Shown piece after piece: positions 62,984 through 64,000 of a stretch of 64,000 nucleotides of DNA (positions are counted from its first letter, which is position 1; each line of letters begins with the position of its first letter). Origin of the DNA: an uncultured Aquimarina sp. (GTDB lineage Bacteria; Bacteroidota; Bacteroidia; Flavobacteriales; Flavobacteriaceae); assembly GCF_947500065.1 (NCBI RefSeq), contig NZ_CANMQT010000002.1, positions 124,001 to 188,000 of the forward strand. The letters are read 5' to 3'. The position numbers and the translations under genes are program-made. The notes below the pieces were generated by a model. It was given only the letters and a program-made list of their open reading frames with translations. It was not told the DNA's origin and searched no databases.

Positions 62984-63364
62984 ATGAAAGATTCAAACAA
63001 CAAGTTAAAAATTCAAACCATTATTGATGCAATCGACAGTGGGGATCCAACAATATTTGGGGCATTATTAACAGAAGATTCTACCTTCCGCTTTGGAAAT
63101 TGGGAACAAGTTAAGGGCAAACCAGCAGTATTTGAAGCTCAAACAAATTTTTTCGCCTCTGTAAAAAGTACTAAACATAAAATTTTAAGAACCTGGGAAA
63201 ATGAGGGGAGTATTGTAGTAGATATGATGGTAACCTATGTAAGACACGATGATTCTACAATTACGCTACCAGTCGCTGATATTTTTGAAATTAAAAATGA
63301 TAAAATAACAGCAACTACAATTTTTATGGATGTCAATCCATTATATAATCCATCAACTGATTAA
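62984..63364 (+). CDS. NTF2-like protein, cytosolic paralog of the lipoprotein at 61700
   Basis: The 126-residue protein aligns almost throughout with the mature part of the lipoprotein encoded at 61700: TIIDAIDSGDPTIFGALLTE, FRFGNWEQVKGKPAVFEAQT, SIVVDMMVTYVRHDDSTITL and TTIFMDVNPLYN all have counterparts. It lacks a signal peptide, so the pair would act on the two sides of the inner membrane. It starts 12 nt behind the DoxX-like gene. Confidence 0.85.
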   Translation: MKDSNNKLKIQTIIDAIDSGDPTIFGALLTEDSTFRFGNWEQVKGKPAVFEAQTNFFASVKSTKHKILRTWENEGSIVVDMMVTYVRHDDSTITLPVADIFEIKNDKITATTIFMDVNPLYNPSTD

Positions 63365-63367
63365 ACA

Positions 63368-63598
63368 ATGCGGATAACATGTAAAACATATGACCTTATT
63401 TTTGCTACTGTTGTTAGCATAGTAATGTCGTTTTTCATGGCCTTTTTTATGCTATTGGTAAATGCTGGTTTTACAAATGATTTTTTTATGCAATGGTTGA
63501 AAACCTTTGGTATAGGCATACTTATTTCATTGCCAGTCTCCATAGTTTTTATTCCATTAATAGCAAAAAGTCTTTCCAAAATTTTCAAAGTATACTAA
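63368..63598 (+). CDS. DUF2798-family membrane protein
   Basis: The 76-residue protein has two membrane helices with the DUF2798 pattern (VVSIVMSFFMAFFMLLVNAG and WLKTFGIGILISLPVSIVFIP). The family is small, membrane-bound and of unknown function. It begins 3 nt behind the NTF2-like gene and ends just before a hairpin, so it closes the gene set. Confidence 0.85.
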   Translation: MRITCKTYDLIFATVVSIVMSFFMAFFMLLVNAGFTNDFFMQWLKTFGIGILISLPVSIVFIPLIAKSLSKIFKVY

Positions 63599-63601
63599 TA
63601 A

Positions 63602-63633
63602 ACATCTGGAATTAAGTCATTAATTCCAGATGT
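63602..63633 (+). terminator. Hairpin terminator behind the DUF2798 gene
   Basis: ACATCTGGAATTA (63602-63614) and TAATTCCAGATGT (63621-63633) are a perfect 13-bp inverted repeat around a 6-nt loop, followed by a moderately T-rich stretch. It starts 3 nt behind the stop codon at 63598. Confidence 0.75.
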
Positions 63634-63652
63634 TATTCTTACAATCTTATAT

Positions 63653-64000
63653 ATGAAATTAAACTATTTTAATATAACAGTATCGGTTTTCATTCTTTTA
63701 TTTTCATCAAAGAATTTTGCACAACAGTCCCCAATTCCAGTTGAATTATTTGCAGGAAATAGAGCTATAACATATCAGCATGTGTTGAATAAAAATATTT
63801 TGGATAACAAATTTAATTTCTTTAATGTGGTGTCATTTGACGCAGAGTATGAAGAAAACGGTAATAGCATTTATGTCGTACAAAGCTTAGTTTCTTATAA
63901 AATAACAAATAAGTTTTCATTGGGCATTGGAGGTCAATTACAAAACATTGGTGCATTTGCCATTGTAGGTGTTCAATTTGCACATGCAACAGATAATTTT
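63653..64000 (+). CDS. Exported protein, possibly outer-membrane beta-barrel, partial (3' end outside window)
   Basis: The frame starts MKLNYFNITVSVFILLFSS, a signal peptide ending near NFAQQ, and stays open to the end of the window (116 codons). The mature part alternates hydrophobic and polar residues with many aromatics (e.g. KFNFFNVVSFDAEYEE, KFSLGIGGQLQNIGAFAIVG), as in an outer-membrane beta-barrel. It lies behind the terminator at 63602, so it has its own transcript. It is too short here to name a family. Confidence 0.75.
   Translation, partial: MKLNYFNITVSVFILLFSSKNFAQQSPIPVELFAGNRAITYQHVLNKNILDNKFNFFNVVSFDAEYEENGNSIYVVQSLVSYKITNKFSLGIGGQLQNIGAFAIVGVQFAHATDNF

Noticed and set aside
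1..64000. CRISPR arrays, rRNA genes, complete tRNA genes and intact insertion sequences
   Set aside because: No regularly spaced repeats, no rRNA-like stretches, no complete tRNA fold and no transposase genes were found.

Overview
The window looks like a chromosomal segment from a marine member of the Flavobacteriaceae (Bacteroidota). The evidence is the low GC content, AT-rich leaders without classical Shine-Dalgarno sites, a SusC/SusD pair, type IX secretion sorting domains, SPII lipoproteins with Bacteroidota-style lipoboxes, and beta-propeller sensor proteins with triple-tyrosine domains. An Aquimarina-like genus is a guess; no species can be named from the sequence alone.

Layout. (1) 1-4.0 kb: three small proteins of unknown function without signal peptides, two of them sharing a near-identical leader element. 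The same stretch holds a two-gene operon with a YHYH-domain T9SS cargo protein, and a decayed copy of the 5' end of an AraC-type regulator whose intact version lies 35 kb away. (2) 4.4-36.3 kb: a large carbohydrate-utilisation locus. Its plus-strand part has a propeller/LuxR-type regulator, a giant secreted enzyme with two GH26 domains, an EF-hand lipoprotein with a duplicated Cys-rich module, and a LacI-family regulator. Its minus-strand part has SusC, SusD, a surface glycan-binding lipoprotein and a GH16 lipoprotein, followed by a tightly packed 11-gene operon: xylulokinase, xylose isomerase, Na+/sugar symporter, transaldolase-like protein, PhyH-type dioxygenase, clan GH-A hydrolase, Gfo/Idh oxidoreductase, MFS sugar transporter, GH43 beta-xylosidase, GH26 lipoprotein and aldose 1-epimerase.

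GH26 is the family that contains beta-1,3-xylanases, and GH43 contains a known beta-1,3-xylosidase. With xylA/xylB next to them and no GH10 or GH11 present, the most economical reading is a utilisation system for algal beta-1,3-xylan (or mixed-linkage xylan). The T9SS-secreted double GH26 enzyme would cut the polymer, SusCD and the binding lipoprotein would capture and import oligomers, the periplasmic or cell-surface GH26 lipoprotein would shorten them, and GH43 would release xylose. Epimerase, XylA, XylB and the transaldolase-like protein would feed xylose into the pentose phosphate pathway.

(3) 36.9-44.3 kb: two membrane-anchored AraC regulators, a serine hydrolase, NTF2-like proteins, an ECF sigma factor with a probable membrane partner, and a patch of decayed coding sequence. 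(4) 45.2-46.8 kb: isocitrate lyase behind a long leader with a GC-rich palindrome. (5) 47-55.9 kb: a signalling cluster of two lone receiver proteins, a propeller histidine kinase, a receiver-kinase protein and a hybrid kinase, with no DNA-binding output domain. A palindrome, TTTATCGGATAAA, recurs in intergenic regions here and upstream. (6) 56-58.4 kb: a DKNYY-repeat lipoprotein and a WG-repeat protein. (7) 58.9-64 kb: a possible nuclease-fold protein, a 3'-half tRNA-Met-like remnant beside an integrase that appears to lack its N-terminal arm domain, and a Crp/Fnr regulator. These are followed by a small gene set (NTF2-like, VOC, DoxX-like, NTF2-like, DUF2798) and a partial secreted protein running off the end.

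No complete tRNA, rRNA, CRISPR array or intact insertion sequence was seen.
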